NCBI RefSeq assembly: GCF_032452875.1
Contig: NC_083869.1
Location: 74,766,501 to 74,830,500 of the forward strand
DNA length: 64,000 nt
Source of the DNA: Bos javanicus
Taxonomy: Eukaryota; Chordata; Mammalia; Artiodactyla; Bovidae
Direction: 5' to 3'
Each line of letters starts with the position of its first letter. Position 1 is the first letter of the stretch. The translations under genes and the position numbers were made by a program. Of this stretch, positions 35,745 to 47,799 are shown piece after piece. The notes under the pieces were generated by a model. The model worked only from the letters and a program-made list of their open reading frames with translations. It did not search any database and was not told the origin of the DNA.

Positions 35745-37891
35745 AGGACTGTGTCTCAGATCATGAACTCCTTATTGCCAAATACAGACTTAAATTGAAG
35801 AAAGTAGGGAAAACCACTAAACCATTCAGATATGACCTAAATCAAATCCCTTATGATTATACAGTGGAAGTGAGAAATAGATTTAAGGGCCTAGATCTAA
35901 TAGATAGAGTGCCTGATGAACTATGGAATGAGGTTCATGACATTGTATAGGAGACAGGGATCAAGACCATCCCTATGGAAAAGAAATGCAAAAAAGCAAA
36001 ATGTTGGTCTGGGGAGGCCTTACAAATAGCTGTGAAAAGAAGAGAGGCAAAAAGCAAAGGAGAAAAGGAAAGATATAAGCATCTGAATACCGAGTTCCAA
36101 AGAATAGCAAGAAGAGATAAGAAAGCCTTCCTCAGCAATCAATGTAAAGAAATAGAGGAAAACAACAGAATGGGAAAGACTAGAGATCTCTTCAAGAAAT
36201 TCAGAGATACCAAGGGGACATTTCATGCAAAGATGGGCTAGATAAAGGACAGAAATGGTATGGACCTAACAGAAGCAGAAGATATTAAGAAGAGGTGGCA
36301 AGAATACACAGAAGAACTGTACAAAAAAGATCTTCACGACCCAGATAATCACAATGGTGTGATCACTGACCTAGAGCCAGACATCCTGGAATGTGAAGTC
36401 AAGTGGGCCTTAGAAAGCATCACTACGAACAAAGCTAGCGGAGGTAATGGAATTCCAGTTGAGCTATTTCAAAACCTGAAAGAAGATGCTGTGAAAGTGC
36501 TGCACTCAATATGCCAGCAAATTTGGAAAACTCAGCAGTGTCCACAGGACTGGGAAAGGTCAGTTTTCATTCTGATCCCAAAGAAAGGCAATGCCAAAGA
36601 ATGCTCAAACTACCACACAATTGCACTCATCTCACTTGCTAGTAAAGTAATGCTCAAAATTCTCCAAGCCAGGCTTCAGCAATACATGAACTGTGAACTT
36701 TCTGATGTTCAAGCTGGTTTTAGAAAAGGTAGAGGAACCAGAGATCAAATTGCCAACATCCGCTGGATCATGGAAAAAGGAAGAGAGTTCCAGAAAAATA
36801 TCTATTTCTGCTTTATTGACTATGCCAAAGCCTTTGACTGTGTGGATCACAATAAACTGTGGAATATTCTGAAAGAGATGGGAATACCAGACCATCTGAA
36901 CTGTCTCCTGGGAAATCTGTATGCAGGTCAGGAAGCAACAGTTAGAACTGGACACGGAACAACGGACCTGTTCCAAATAGGAAAAGGAGTACGTCAAGGC
37001 TATATTATCACCCTGCTTATTTAATTTATACGCAGAGTACAATGAGAAATGCTGGGCTGGAAAAAACACAAGCTGGAATCAAGATTGCTGGGAGAAATAT
37101 CAGTAACCTCAGATATGCAGATGACACCACCCTTATGGCAGAAAGTGAAGAGGAACTCAAAAGCCTCTTGATGAAAGTGAAAGTGGAGAGTGAAAAAGTT
37201 AGCTTAAAGCTCAACATTCAGAAAACGAAGATCATGACATCTGGTCCCATCACTCCATGGGAAATAGATGGGGAAACAGTGTCAGACTTTATTTTTGGGG
37301 GCTCCAAAATCACTGCAGATGGTGACTGCAGCCATGAAATTAAAAGACGCTTCCTCCTTGGAAGGAAAGTTATGACCAACCTAGATAGCATATTCAAAAG
37401 CAGAGACATTACTTTGCCAACAAAGGTCCGTCTAGTCAAGGCTATGGTTTTTCCTGTGGTCATGTATGGATGTGAGAGTTGGACTGTGAAGAAGGCTGAG
37501 CGCCGAAGAATTGATGCTTTTGAACTGTGGTGTTGGAGAAGACTCTTGAGAGTCCCTTGGACTGCAAGGAGATCCAACCAGTCCATTCTGAAGGAGATCA
37601 ACCTTGGGATTTCTTTAGAGGGAATGATGTTGAAGCTGAAACTCCAGTACTTTGACCACCTCATGGGAAGAGTTGACTCATTGGAAAAGACTCTGATAGG
37701 AGGGATTGAGGGCAGGAGGAGAAGGGGACGACAGAGGATGAGATGGCTGGATGGCATCACTGACTCGATGGATGTGAGTCTGAGTGAACTCTGGGAGTTG
37801 GTGATGGACAAGGAGGTCTGGCGTGCTGCTATTCATGGGGTCACGAAGAGTCGGACATGACTGAGCGACTGAACTGAACTGAACTGAACTG
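35745..37891 (+). mobile_element. BovB LINE, 2.1 kb, 5' truncated
   Basis: Starts in the last part of the endonuclease (CTCAGATCATGAACTCC, encoding the SDH motif) and runs through the whole RT to a GAACT-repeat end at 37870-37891. It follows another BovB in the same orientation after only about 60 bp. Confidence 0.93.
35747..37860 (+). pseudogene. BovB reverse transcriptase, nearly continuous
   Basis: Three frames cover the RT. After the SDH-containing start, a TAG near 35947 interrupts. Frame 35975-36241 ends at a second TAG; frame 36260-37024 (254 aa) has SNYHTIALISLASKVM, motif A (FIDYAKAFDCVDH) and GVRQG. A 2-bp loss near 37000 (the CAAGGCTATATTATCACC region) shifts the frame. Frame 37042-37860 (272 aa) has motif C (LRYADDTTLMAES) at its start and the C-terminal basic GRRRRGRQRMRWLDGIT. 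All core catalytic motifs are present, but two stops and one frameshift make it inactive. Confidence 0.9.
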
Positions 37892-40696
37892 AGTGGTAGC
37901 ATGGAAAGATGAAGAAATTGACAGGTTTGATGATTTCTTGAAATGGATCTTTAACTCTTTTAAGATAGAAAGAAAAAGAGCAAGATTGGTAGCTAGCAAC
38001 ACCCGGAAGATCAAGCCAAAGTTAGTTTTACAGTGTATTTTGAATTCTCTGGTGCTGTACTAGGCACAAGGAGAAGGGAAGGTGAATGATATAAGAACAG
38101 AAACCTACACATCTAGAGGGTCCTGTTTGCTCCATGATTTATAAATGCAATTTATTACAAATATAATAAAACATAGTATAGGCAGAAATCAAAGCAATAG
38201 GATGTATGGGTGAATGAAAAATAAGGTAATGTAAAAGAATAAGGAAGTCAAAACAGCCTGTGGCCCTACTAGATTTGAGACTTTCAGATACTTTGTCAAA
38301 CCCTTTCTGCAAAGGGGTGGATAGTAAATATTATAGCTTTAGCAACTACTTGATTTTGACATTGTAGCAGAACTGTTACAGATAATATGTCAAAAAATGA
38401 GCATTACTTGTTCCAATAAACACTTTGTATGGAAACTTAAGTTTGAATTTTATATAATTTTCTTATGTCACCAAATAAGCTGCTTATTTTTTTCCAAACC
38501 ATTAAAATGTATAAACTATTTTGAACTCATGGACCCTACAAAATCAGGCACCAGGATGGATTTCTCCCACAGACCTTTGTCGCTGATTCCTACTTTAGAG
38601 CCTTGTGCTTACACATGATTTTATCTCATATGGGCATAGAGGAAGCACACTGCAAAACCCTCATGTTCTCTCTGACCACTGTGGTGTTTAAAATGCACTC
38701 CCTTTGAGTTACTTATTTTCTTGAAGATATAAACTCCCAATTTAGAAATACAGACGTTAGAAGATCTGGCAAATGAAAGAGAATTGTGGATTACTTTTCC
38801 ATTGAATGCTTTAAAAATAAATAAAAACAACTTTGACTGGCATCACTGAACACACCAAAGCTTATTTCTGCAGATTAAAAAGCCAAGTGCTATCTCATAC
38901 AAAACAGAGAGACTGACATATATGTCAGACTCATTTGGCATTTCTGATGTGAAAAAAACAACAGAAAACAAAGACTTCAATAAGACCAATTAATTTATTT
39001 CTCTTTAGCATTGAGGCAAGTCATCTCACTCATCTCTCTGTGTGCAGGGAAATATGTTTTCTATTGTTCTGTGCTGGGGTGCTCTTAAACATCACTGCTT
39101 TTTCAGTTACTCTTTATTACACTAACAGGAAAACAAAGTAACAGGAAAGCTAAATAAGCAATTTTCCCAAGATCAATTTGAAATAGTGGTTCATTTACAG
39201 TTTAGTGGCCTTGAAAATAAAGGAATGTTTTGTGTTTTTCATCCAGCTTGTTATGGATACTTTTGTTCAGTGTTAGTTACAAATGTACTATCTATATAAG
39301 AATGATTGTAGTCATATAATGTTTACTCAGGCAGGATGAACAATGAGAAATATTGTCTCATAATATTCTTCAAATAAAAAGATGAGTAATGAGTAGTTCC
39401 ACCTTGAAAGTATACTGCTTCCATACATTGTCTTGGACTAGAAATTCTAGTACCTACATCTCCATCTGTGGATGTTAGGGAAGCCACCTTCCCATCACAT
39501 CTTTTCATGGACCCACTTTATTCAACTGTTACTTTATTTCTCAGACTGCATTTATTTTCCAATAAATCCCAGAGTTTCTTGAGGGTGTCCACAAGCAGAA
39601 AGAGGGGCAAGCAGAAATGCATAGGGTCTGTCACTTCTGCCTCAAAAAAAGATAGTTTTGATATGAATGTTTCATGTCTAGTAAACTGCACGAGTTTTAT
39701 TTCAAGCATATTTCTGTGGTTTAAGTCATGTGAAAGTCAGAATGACAAACAAAGAATGTTCAGTAGATTATTCCCAAATTACTTGCTAACTAATAATCAC
39801 ATTGATTTCCCATCAGGTTCTCTCTTGAATGTTAACATGTAGGAATACTTGTACTCAAATCATGGTTAATAATAAAAAACACTGAATGAGATCAGTGGTG
39901 TTGATGAAAATAATCAGTAAACAATCTATAATATGGATAGGAAAGAGTTTTACATGAGCCCAGCTGAGGACTATACCCTTGAAGGCAGCTTCTCAGATGA
40001 CTCTGAGGAACCGCCCTGGAGAAGAAGCATGGTTGTCAACACAGTTTTCTGTCTTGTCAGAACAAAGAACATCAAAACAAGGCAGAGATACATTCCTTAA
40101 AGATTAAAAAAAAGAAGCTCAGCATGTGCACAGTGAGTCAGTATGGCTTTGGCACTTGGGAAGGGTGTCTGCTCAACAGTAGAGTACCAGCACTGAGACC
40201 CCAGCATTTACTCTTCATTTATAGCATGGACTTTCTTTACTTTTGGCCAATGCACCCTTTTCTTTAATAATTAAAGTAAATGTACAATGCTTATTTGATA
40301 AGCCACAAACAGGTATAAAATTCACATTAACTCATGTAAAAGTCAGGATGACTTCTCCATATCTCAGTATGTGAACCTTCTGTATCAGTGGGAATGGTGG
40401 AGCAAGGACCTCCAAAAACCCATTTCTTCTTAAAAGCAATGAGAACATTATCAAAAGCTGTCAGAATTAACTCCTTTTAGAGGAGTCTGTAAATTAGTCA
40501 GAGGCTTGAAAAATCGTGGAATATTTATTCAAGAAAGATAGCTGAATCTTAGCAATAATGAAAGTCTTTATGGCATTTTACTTGCCCTTTTCTCATCACC
40601 CTTCCCTCACCTCCATGGTGGCCTTGAAAACCAATATTCTCACAATCACACTGAAAGCCAGAAACCTAGCATGGACTAGTGAAACAGAATGGATTT
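37892..40696. other. Unassigned sequence, 2.8 kb (longest repeat-poor stretch)
   Basis: No BovB, L1 or SINE is recognisable. Several small frames occur, the longest at 39468-39842 (124 aa, plus). It has no domain that I recognise, no conserved-looking composition and no associated splice or polyadenylation arrangement. Probably ordinary intergenic sequence or very old repeat. Confidence 0.45.
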
Positions 40697-41159
40697 CAGT
40701 TCAGTTCAGTTCAGTCACTCAGTCATGTCCGACTCTTTGAGACCTCATGAATCACAGCACGCCAGGACTCCCTGTCCATCACCAACTCCCAGAATTCACT
40801 CAGACTCATGTCCATCAAGTCAGTGATGCCATCCAGCCATCTCATCCTCTGTCGTCCCCTTCTCCTCCTGCCCCCAATCCCTCCCAGCATCAGAGTCTTT
40901 TCCAATAAGTCAACTCTTCGCATGAGGTGGCCAAAGTACTGGAGTTTCAGCTTTAGCATCATTCCTTCCAAAGAAATCCCAGGGCTGATCTCCTTCAGAA
41001 TGGACTGGTTGGATCTCCTTGTAGTCCAAGGGACTCTCAAGAGTCTTCTCCAACACCACAGTTCAAAAGCATCAATTCTTCGGCGCTCAGCTTTCTTCAC
41101 AGTCCGACTCTCACATCCATACATGACCACAAGAAAAACCATAGCCTTGACTAGACGGT
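40697..41159 (-). mobile_element. BovB 3' end, 5' truncated
   Basis: About 460 bp in minus orientation, with a CAGTTCAGTTCAGTTCAGTC start. Minus frame 41178-40723 encodes the C-terminal RT segment (ELWCWRRLLRVPWTTRRS, GGRRRRGRQRMRWLDGIT). Ends abruptly at CTTGACTAGACGG. A weak flank match (TGGATTTC at about 40690, TGGATCTT at 41160) may be a target duplication. Confidence 0.92.
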
Positions 41160-41239
41160 TGGATCTTCCTAAAAGCAATGTTCAAAAAGAATTGTCATTA
41201 TCTGATTGTTTGTTTCAGTAAATGGCTACATTAAAAATA

Positions 41240-41801
41240 AAAATCTCAAATGAATTACTGAACTTCTCTGCCTTAAAAATCTAGCAAAATAAGAGTAAAT
41301 AAACCCAAATAAAGCAGAAAAAATTAAGTTTAGGGTGAAAATAAAACAAAGAGAGAATACAAAAATAATATAAATATCACAAAATCACAGCTGGTTCTTT
41401 GAAGAGTTCAACAAAATTGGCAAACATTTAGCTACAATGCCCCAGAAAAAAAGAAACAAAACTTGATTTATGAAAATAAAGAATTAAAAGCGGACCTTAT
41501 CACTGACATTACAAATTTCTTAATTTTTAAAAAAAAAATAATACTATAAAAAACTGTATACCAATCTAATAATCTAGATGAAATGGACAAATCCCTAGAA
41601 AGGCACAAACTACTGAAAGTGACTCAAGAAAAAATAAAACTAAATAGATTTATACTAAGTCAATAGATGGAATAAGTAATTATGAAACTCCTACAAGAAA
41701 TAGGACAGGCTCAAATGCATGAGTGGCCAATGTAAAGAAAAAATGATTTGAAGTAACCTCTAAAGAATTATACTCATATTTTGCAAATTCTTCCAAAAGA
41801 G
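41240..41801 (+). mobile_element. L1 ORF2 fossil fragment
   Basis: Follows L1 ORF2 between endonuclease and RT: CACAGCTGGTTCTTTGAAGA, GATGAAATGGACAAATCCCT, CTAGAAAGGCACAAACTACT and, at the right edge, TTTGCAAATTCTTCCAAAAG. Frames are broken throughout. A BovB piece follows directly. Confidence 0.75.
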
Positions 41802-42487
41802 ACTTCTCCAACACTATGATGTTCAAAAGCATCAATTTTTCGGCACTCAGCCTTCTTCACAGTCCAACTCTCACATCCATACATGACCACTGGAAAAACC
41901 ATAACCTTGACTAGACAGACCTTTGTTGGCAAAGTAATGTCTCTGCTTTTGAATATGCTATCTAGGTTGGTCATAACTTTCCTTCCAAGGAGCAAGCGTC
42001 TTTTAATTTCATGGCTGCAGTCACCATCTGCAGTGATTCTGGAGTCCAAAAAAATAAAGTCTGACACTGTTTCCACTGTTTCCCCATCTATTTCCCATGA
42101 AGTGATGGGACCAGATGCCATGATCTTCGTTTTCTGAATGTTGAGCTTTAAGCCAACCTTTTCACTCTCCTCTTTCACTTTCATCAAGAGGCTTTTTAGT
42201 TCCTCTTCACTTTCTGCCATATCTGCATATCTGAGGTTATTGATATTTCTCCCGGCAATCTTGATTCCAGCTTGTGCTTCTTCCAGCCCAGCGTTTCTCA
42301 TGATGTACTCTGCATAGAAGTTAAATAAGCAGGGTGACAATATATAGCCTTGACATACTCCTTTTCTTATTTGGAACCAGTCTGTTGTTCCATGTCCAGT
42401 TCTAACTGTTGCTTCCTGACTTGCATATAGGTTTTTCAAGAGGCAGGTCAGGTGGTCTGGTATTCCCATTCTTGAAGAATTTTCCAC
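41774..42487 (-). pseudogene. BovB RT fragment with damaged YADD motif
   Basis: One 237-aa minus frame includes KGVCQGYILSPCLFNFYAEY and reads NNLRYADMAESEEEL where other copies have YADDTTLMAES. An in-frame 12-bp loss near 42220 removed four residues, including one of the two motif C aspartates. The frame runs out of BovB into L1 at its end. It could not encode an active polymerase. Confidence 0.85.
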
Positions 42488-42511
42488 AGTTTATTGTGAT
42501 CCACACAGTCA
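41802..42511 (-). mobile_element. BovB internal fragment lacking its 3' end
   Basis: About 710 bp of minus-strand BovB from the motif A region (right) to the C-terminal WCWRR region (left). It lacks the 3' tail that every simple insertion should have. L1-like sequence lies on both sides (CTTCCAAAAGA left, TTCATACAACTCAATAGC right). Confidence 0.88.
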
Positions 42512-42570
42512 ATAGACACAAGCAATTCATACAACTCAATAGCAAAAAAAAAATCATTCAATTTATAATG
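42512..42570 (+). mobile_element. Short L1 ORF2 fragment
   Basis: CAATTCATACAACTCAATAG followed by an A-run resembles a later part of L1 ORF2 than the piece ending at 41801, so intervening L1 sequence is missing. It is short, hence tentative. Confidence 0.5.
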
Positions 42571-43291
42571 CTATTGTAAATATTCTTTCCTGACCATTTA
42601 TTAGTAAAATATAGCTCTGTAATCACATTTTCCATGTGTTTTCTTGGCTTTTCATTCTCTTTCTCTTCTGCTGCTTCTTTCTCTTCTCTTTGACATGTCA
42701 AGTTAGGATGGTCAAGAGCTCAGACCATAGACCTATGTGCTCCCCACATCCTCTCCTTTTATTCTGACTGAAACTGTTATTCTCTACACCAGACCACTCC
42801 TTTTACCTTTGTGGTTGTACATCCAACAGCATCCTGAACATCTTTACTTGTGTCATTACTAAACCCAACTTCATCTGCTTTTTGCTCTCTCAGTTAATCG
42901 TTGAGGTATTCTGGCAAAAACCCTGAAGAAATTCTTTCACAATTATTCTCTCAAACCTGACATCAAATCCATTAACAAATCATGTTGGAGTTTGCTTCCA
43001 AATACGTCCAGACTATGACTACTTCTCATCACTGGACCTGCTACTGCTCATGGCCAAGCCATCATCCTATCTCATCTGACATCCTGTTCAAACCTCCTGA
43101 TTCAACTTCCTGCTTTTGTATTTGTCCTCATTCATTCAATGCAGTTTACACCAACATTCCCAAACTTACACCAAAGTAGCCAAAATTTCCTTATTAAAAT
43201 GTAAAATAAATTAATTAATTCTCTGACAAAAATTCTATAATATCTCCCAATCATAAACAACATTCAAAGTTTTTATAATGACCTACAAAGC
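42571..43291. other. Unassigned sequence, possibly an old LINE remnant
   Basis: The stretch from about 42980 (CGTCCAGACTATGACTACTT, GGCCAAGCCATCATCCTATC) has the flavour of an old mammalian repeat, perhaps an L2-type element, but is too decayed to name. No gene is seen. Confidence 0.35.
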
Positions 43292-43478
43292 TGTATGGTC
43301 TTCCCTGGTGTCTCAGTCAATAATGAATATGCCGGAAATGTGGGTTCAATCCCTGGATCAGGGAAGGATCCCTGGAGAAGGGCATGGCGACCCATTCCTG
43401 TATTCTCACCTGGAGAAACCCATGTACTGAGGACCCTAGCAGACTATAGTCCATACGGTCACAAAACATACATGCACG
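43292..43478 (+). mobile_element. Bov-tA SINE, decayed
   Basis: GGTCTTCCCTGGTGTCTCAG head, GGTTCAATCCCTGGATC B-box region, then a diverged body ending near CCATACGGTCACAAAACATA. It has many differences from other copies, so it is an older insertion. Confidence 0.82.
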
Positions 43479-44270
43479 CACAAGGCCTTACATAAACTGA
43501 CCCTATCATTTCTCTGACCTTGCCTTTTAATATGCCTTTGTTCACTTTACTCCAGGCCCCCACTTTGTACTGGTTTCCTTCTCTTCCTTGTCTCAAACTC
43601 CCCAACATTGACTAGTATTTCCTGGAATCACTTTCCAAATAAACTAATTGCACTACCATCCAGTGAAAACCTAAACCAGGATTTTTGCACTAGAAGTATT
43701 TCTAAGAAGAAAATCTTAGGAATTCCTTCTAACTTTGGTTCACCTATTATCCGAATGGCAATGATGACGTTATTGTTGGTGTAAGATCAAGGTTGATAAC
43801 ACCTGACATGTTATAACATTAAAAAGTTTAAGACTTCTGTCTATGGTTGATTGAGTTGGGAGAGAGGTAGAAGTGGATGCAGTGGTCTATGCAGTAACCC
43901 TAGCACTTTGAGGTATAGGATGTAAATGGAAGTTAAAAGAAGGTGGCTTGGTTGACTATACTTAAATGTCATTGAAACTCTGGCAGAAGAAAATTACTGG
44001 TTCAGGTTAGTCAACTCTCAATTTAATGTGTCCAATGAAAGTTCAAATTTAAAGGTTTTCATTTCCTGAAACTGGATGAGATAGTTGCAGACTTACAAAG
44101 ATAGCTGAATGCACAGTCTTAAGAAGTATCTCTTGGCTAAGGTCAGGATGCAGATAGGAAGAAATGGAGTCCTAAGGTCTGGGATGGGCATATGTGGTGG
44201 TTGGGCTTGAGAACCAGAAGCATCTAGCTTCCTCTGAATCACTTAGAAGGTAGTGATTCTTGCTTCTCCT
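43479..44270. other. Unassigned sequence with LTR-like segment
   Basis: The segment at about 43600-43680 (TTTCCTGGAATCACTTTCCA, AATAAACTAATTGCAC) resembles the end of an old ERVL-class LTR. The rest, to 44270, shows nothing recognisable. Confidence 0.35.
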
Positions 44271-44281
44271 TGCTAAAGATT

Positions 44282-45463
44282 CAGTTCAGTTCAGTCACTC
44301 AGTCGTGTCTGACTCTCTGTGACCCCATGAAATGCAGCCCGCCAGGCCTCCCTGTACATCATCAACTCCCAGAGTTCACTCAAACTCACATCCATCGAGT
44401 CAGTGATGCCATCCAGCCATCTCATCCTCTGTCATCCCCTTCTCCTCCTGCCCCCAATCCCTCCCAGCATCAGAGTCTTTTCCAGTGCATCAACTCTTCA
44501 CATGAGGTGGCCAAAGTACTAGAGTTTCAGCTTTAGCATCATTCCTTAAATAAATCCCAGGGCTGATCTCCTTCAGAATGGACTGGTTGGATCTCCTTGC
44601 AGTCAAAGGGACTCTCAAGAGTCTTCTCCAATACCACAGTTCAAAAGCATCAGTTCTTCGGCGCTCAGCTTTCTTCACAGTCCAACTCTCACATCCATAC
44701 ATGACCACTGGAAAAACCATAGCCTTGACTAGACAGACCTTTGTTGGCAAGTAATGTCACTGCTTTTGAATATGCTATCTAGATTGGTTATAACTTTCCT
44801 TCCAAGGAGTAAGCGTCTTTTAATTTCATGGCTGCAACCATCATCTGCAGTGATTTTGGAGCCCCCAAAAATAAAGTCTGACACTGTTTCCTCATCTATT
44901 TTCCATGAAATGATGGGACCAGATGCCATGATCTTCATTTTCTGAATGTTGAGCTTTAAGCTAACTTTTTCACTCTCCTCTTTCACTTTCATCAAGAAGC
45001 TTTTGAGTTCCTCTTCACTTTCTGCCATAAGGGTGGTGTCATCTGCATATCTGAGGTTATTGATATTTCTCCCAGCAATCTTGATTCCAGTTTGTGCTTC
45101 TTCCAGCCCAGCGTTTCTCATGATGTACTCTGCATATAAGTTAAATAAGCAGGATGACAATATACAGCCTTGACGTACTCCTTTTCCTATTTGGAAGCAG
45201 TCTGTTGTTCCATGTCCAGTTCTAACTGTTGCTTCCTGACTTGCACATAGGTTTCTCAAGAGGCAGGCCAGGTGATCTGGTATTCCCATCTCTTGAAGAA
45301 TTTTCCACAGTTTCTTGTGATCCACACAGTCAAAGTTTTTGGCATAGTCAATAAAGCAGAAATAGATGTTTTTCTGGAACTCTCTTGCTTTTTTAATGAT
45401 CCAGTGGATGTTGGCAATTTGATCTCTGGTTCCTCTGCCTTTTCTAAAACCAGCTTGAACATC
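44282..45463 (-). mobile_element. BovB LINE, 1.2 kb, with exact target duplication
   Basis: Minus orientation, 3' tail at 44282 and 5' truncation at 45463. A perfect 11-bp target duplication, TGCTAAAGATT, lies at 44271-44281 and 45464-45474, so the limits are exact and the truncation happened at insertion. Confidence 0.95.
44490..45462 (-). pseudogene. BovB RT fragment
   Basis: Frame 45325-44729 (198 aa) has GKGVRQGCILSSCLFNLYAE (S for the usual P after CILS) and LRYADDTTLMAES. Frame 44750-44490 has the region after motif C. A 1-bp loss near 44750 (GGCAAGTAATG) shifts the frame. An upstream shadow frame, 45462-45256, shows that the motif A part is in yet another frame. It is inactive by truncation and frameshift. 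Confidence 0.88.
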
Positions 45464-45474
45464 TGCTAAAGATT

Positions 45475-47119
45475 AGCAGAGGTCTAGTCTCAGTAAGCCT
45501 TCCTGCTCCTGATAGAGGAAGAAAAGCATTATTTACAGAAGTACTGAAGGAACTGTATAATAAGGATGAGCAGAACTAGGATAACAGTTCAGGAATTATT
45601 TTGGAGTTTGCTGAACCCTGGTGATGGAGAAATGATAAGGATTGAGAATGGAAATTTGATTGATATCGGGGTACATTTCTGTAACTCGAGGTTTAATATT
45701 CTGACAAGGATAGCTGAGCAAGCCTCAGCACACTGCTGAAACAGATGTTTAAAGGGAATGATGGCATATTGAAAATGAAGTGTACGTGACAGAACTGCAG
45801 TAGAAGAATATTGATAAATGGATAAAATGCCTCAGATAACTGTGTTAAAGTTCATCTATTACAGAACAACAGAGAATCTGGCCCTAAACTGTTAGCAACC
45901 AGGTGAACCTAAACAGTGTCAAGCACCAAAAAGATTGATTCACTGGGACCAGGTCACTGCTAGAAATTCAAAGAGCTGATGTTGGTGAAACTGCTTTACC
46001 GAAAGAACCAAGAGATCAAGAGCAGAGGAAGAGACTGCAGATATTACTAGTACAAAGGAAAAGCATGGATGTGGCTGGGTTTCCATATCTGAGTTCGTTC
46101 TTAGATCCAGAGGCATTTTTGAAGAGCACAGCAAACCTCTCCAATAGAAATTCTAGCAGATTTACTCAAAGAAAATACAGTTATGTACCAGTATCATTGA
46201 TCATTGGGGAAAGGGTATACCCATACCCACACCCAAAATGGCAGATCAGAAGCATGTATGAGATGGCAGACAAGGGATATCCTCAATGGCTAAGTAGTGC
46301 AAGAGTTGTTGTCCCTGGCATGTCCACATTTAAGCTTTTATCTTAATGCCTGCAAAACACAGAAGGCACATGTCTCAGCTTATTGAGAGGAGCATGGAGG
46401 CAGCAACATTGGAATTCCAGAGATACAAAGTTCTTTAGGTCAATGGGTATTAAGTTTGTAGATTTTTGAAACTTGTATCAATATCCACAAAAGATCACCT
46501 CTCAAGGCACAAATCAACAAGATGAATAATATATTTTGTCCAGAGGAGATGAATCATCTTCCAGCCTGCTCACCCTGTGGATAGAAGAAAGTCGAGTGAT
46601 TCATAATGGACTATGAAGAAAGCTGTACTAGTCAGAATAGAGAGGATGCGTGGGTCCAAGTGTATGAGTTCCCATTAACCAAAGGAAGTATGGCTGCTAT
46701 TGAGGCTTAGTGATCAACCTTTTAGCAGCAGAGATGAATGCTGAGCCCTCAGGATGCCTCTGCCTCTTCAAAAGACCAGCAAGCTACTTGGTGGTAAATA
46801 AATTATATCCTTCTCCTTTGAATACCTAATGCCATGACCATTGCCTGGTCAGCTTGAGATCTTCATGCTTCAGAGCCTGTGGGCAAAGGAAAGACTTACT
46901 ACACTGTAAAAGCTGTGATCCTTACCATGTGATCTCTCTTATCATGAAGAGAGAGAATTTGATAGAGACAGGGTTTAGATCAAACACTCAGGAACAAAGG
47001 TCTGAGTTACTCCACTTGCACCAGAAACCTTGCCAGCAGAAATAGTAGTCCAGGATGTTAGGAATATAGAATGAGAGGTGGAGGATGGACAGAAAGAACT
47101 TATTGCCCAACTTTTGTAT
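45475..47119. other. Unassigned sequence, 1.6 kb
   Basis: Less AT-rich than most of the window. I suspect old retroviral-class (ERVL-like) sequence because LTR-like segments lie on both sides (about 43.6 kb and 47.7 kb), but no protein motif can be read with confidence. Small frames at 46065-46346 and 46854-47045 have no recognisable domain. Confidence 0.3.
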
Positions 47120-47295
47120 TCCCTGGTTCAATCCGCTGTTGGTTGAACCAGTGATTAGTGAAACATGGAAAAGCAGAACCTGTGATTATAAAGGACTGGC
47201 TGTAAAGGACTTGAGCATCCCTGGATTTTGGTATCCACAGTGAGTTCTGGAATCAGACAGTGACCTGTGGATGCCAAGGACAGCTGTACAGATTT
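47120..47295 (+). mobile_element. MER2-like DNA transposon end (tentative)
   Basis: CTGTTGGTTGAACCAGTGAT, then GGACTTGAGCATCCCTGGAT, TTTTGGTATCCACAGTGAG and a terminal GGACAGCTGTA resemble the end of a Tigger-type (TcMar) nonautonomous element of the MER2 kind. Identification is by eye, and only one end is visible. Confidence 0.5.
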
Positions 47296-47799
47296 GGGAT
47301 AATATGCACCATCAGGGACTATAGCTAGTCCCACTGAAACTCACAGAACATTTTTTGTTGAGCATTTGTGATTGACTATTCAAAAATAAGTGACCTGATA
47401 GAATGAACTTGCAAGTGATGAAATATAGGTGATACTTCAGTGCCTTGCTCTTTTTCCCTGAGCATATATAACTCTACAAGCTGAACTCTGCCTAAGTAGA
47501 AATATCTGAGTCTGCTCCTTGGGGCATTTTGTCTGGCTGTGGGGGCATGCTGGTATGCCAGAGCATTAACTATGCCAGTCACAGTCCTGGATCACTGAAG
47601 AGCAGGGAATCTATGTATAACCACCAGAGCTTCAAGTCAGCCTTCAGTGGACTCAACTCTAATGCCCACAGTAGTGACTGACTTGATCACAAACCAAACT
47701 CTTTCTGGCTTGCTTCTATTCTGTGTCTCAAGACTGAACTTCTTTACTGGTATTTCTTGAGATTATTTCCCAAATAAACTGTTGCAATTAAAATCCCTT
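47296..47799. other. Unassigned sequence ending in an LTR-like segment
   Basis: From about 47690 (TTTCTGGCTTGCTTCTATTC, TTATTTCCCAAATAAACTGT) it resembles the polyadenylation end of an old ERVL-class LTR on the plus strand. Upstream nothing is recognised. Confidence 0.35.

Noticed and set aside
39468..39842. 124-residue plus-strand frame in the repeat-poor 38-40.7 kb region
   Set aside because: No recognised domain, no supporting gene signals, and a length that can arise by chance in 2.8 kb. Kept only as a note under the unassigned interval.
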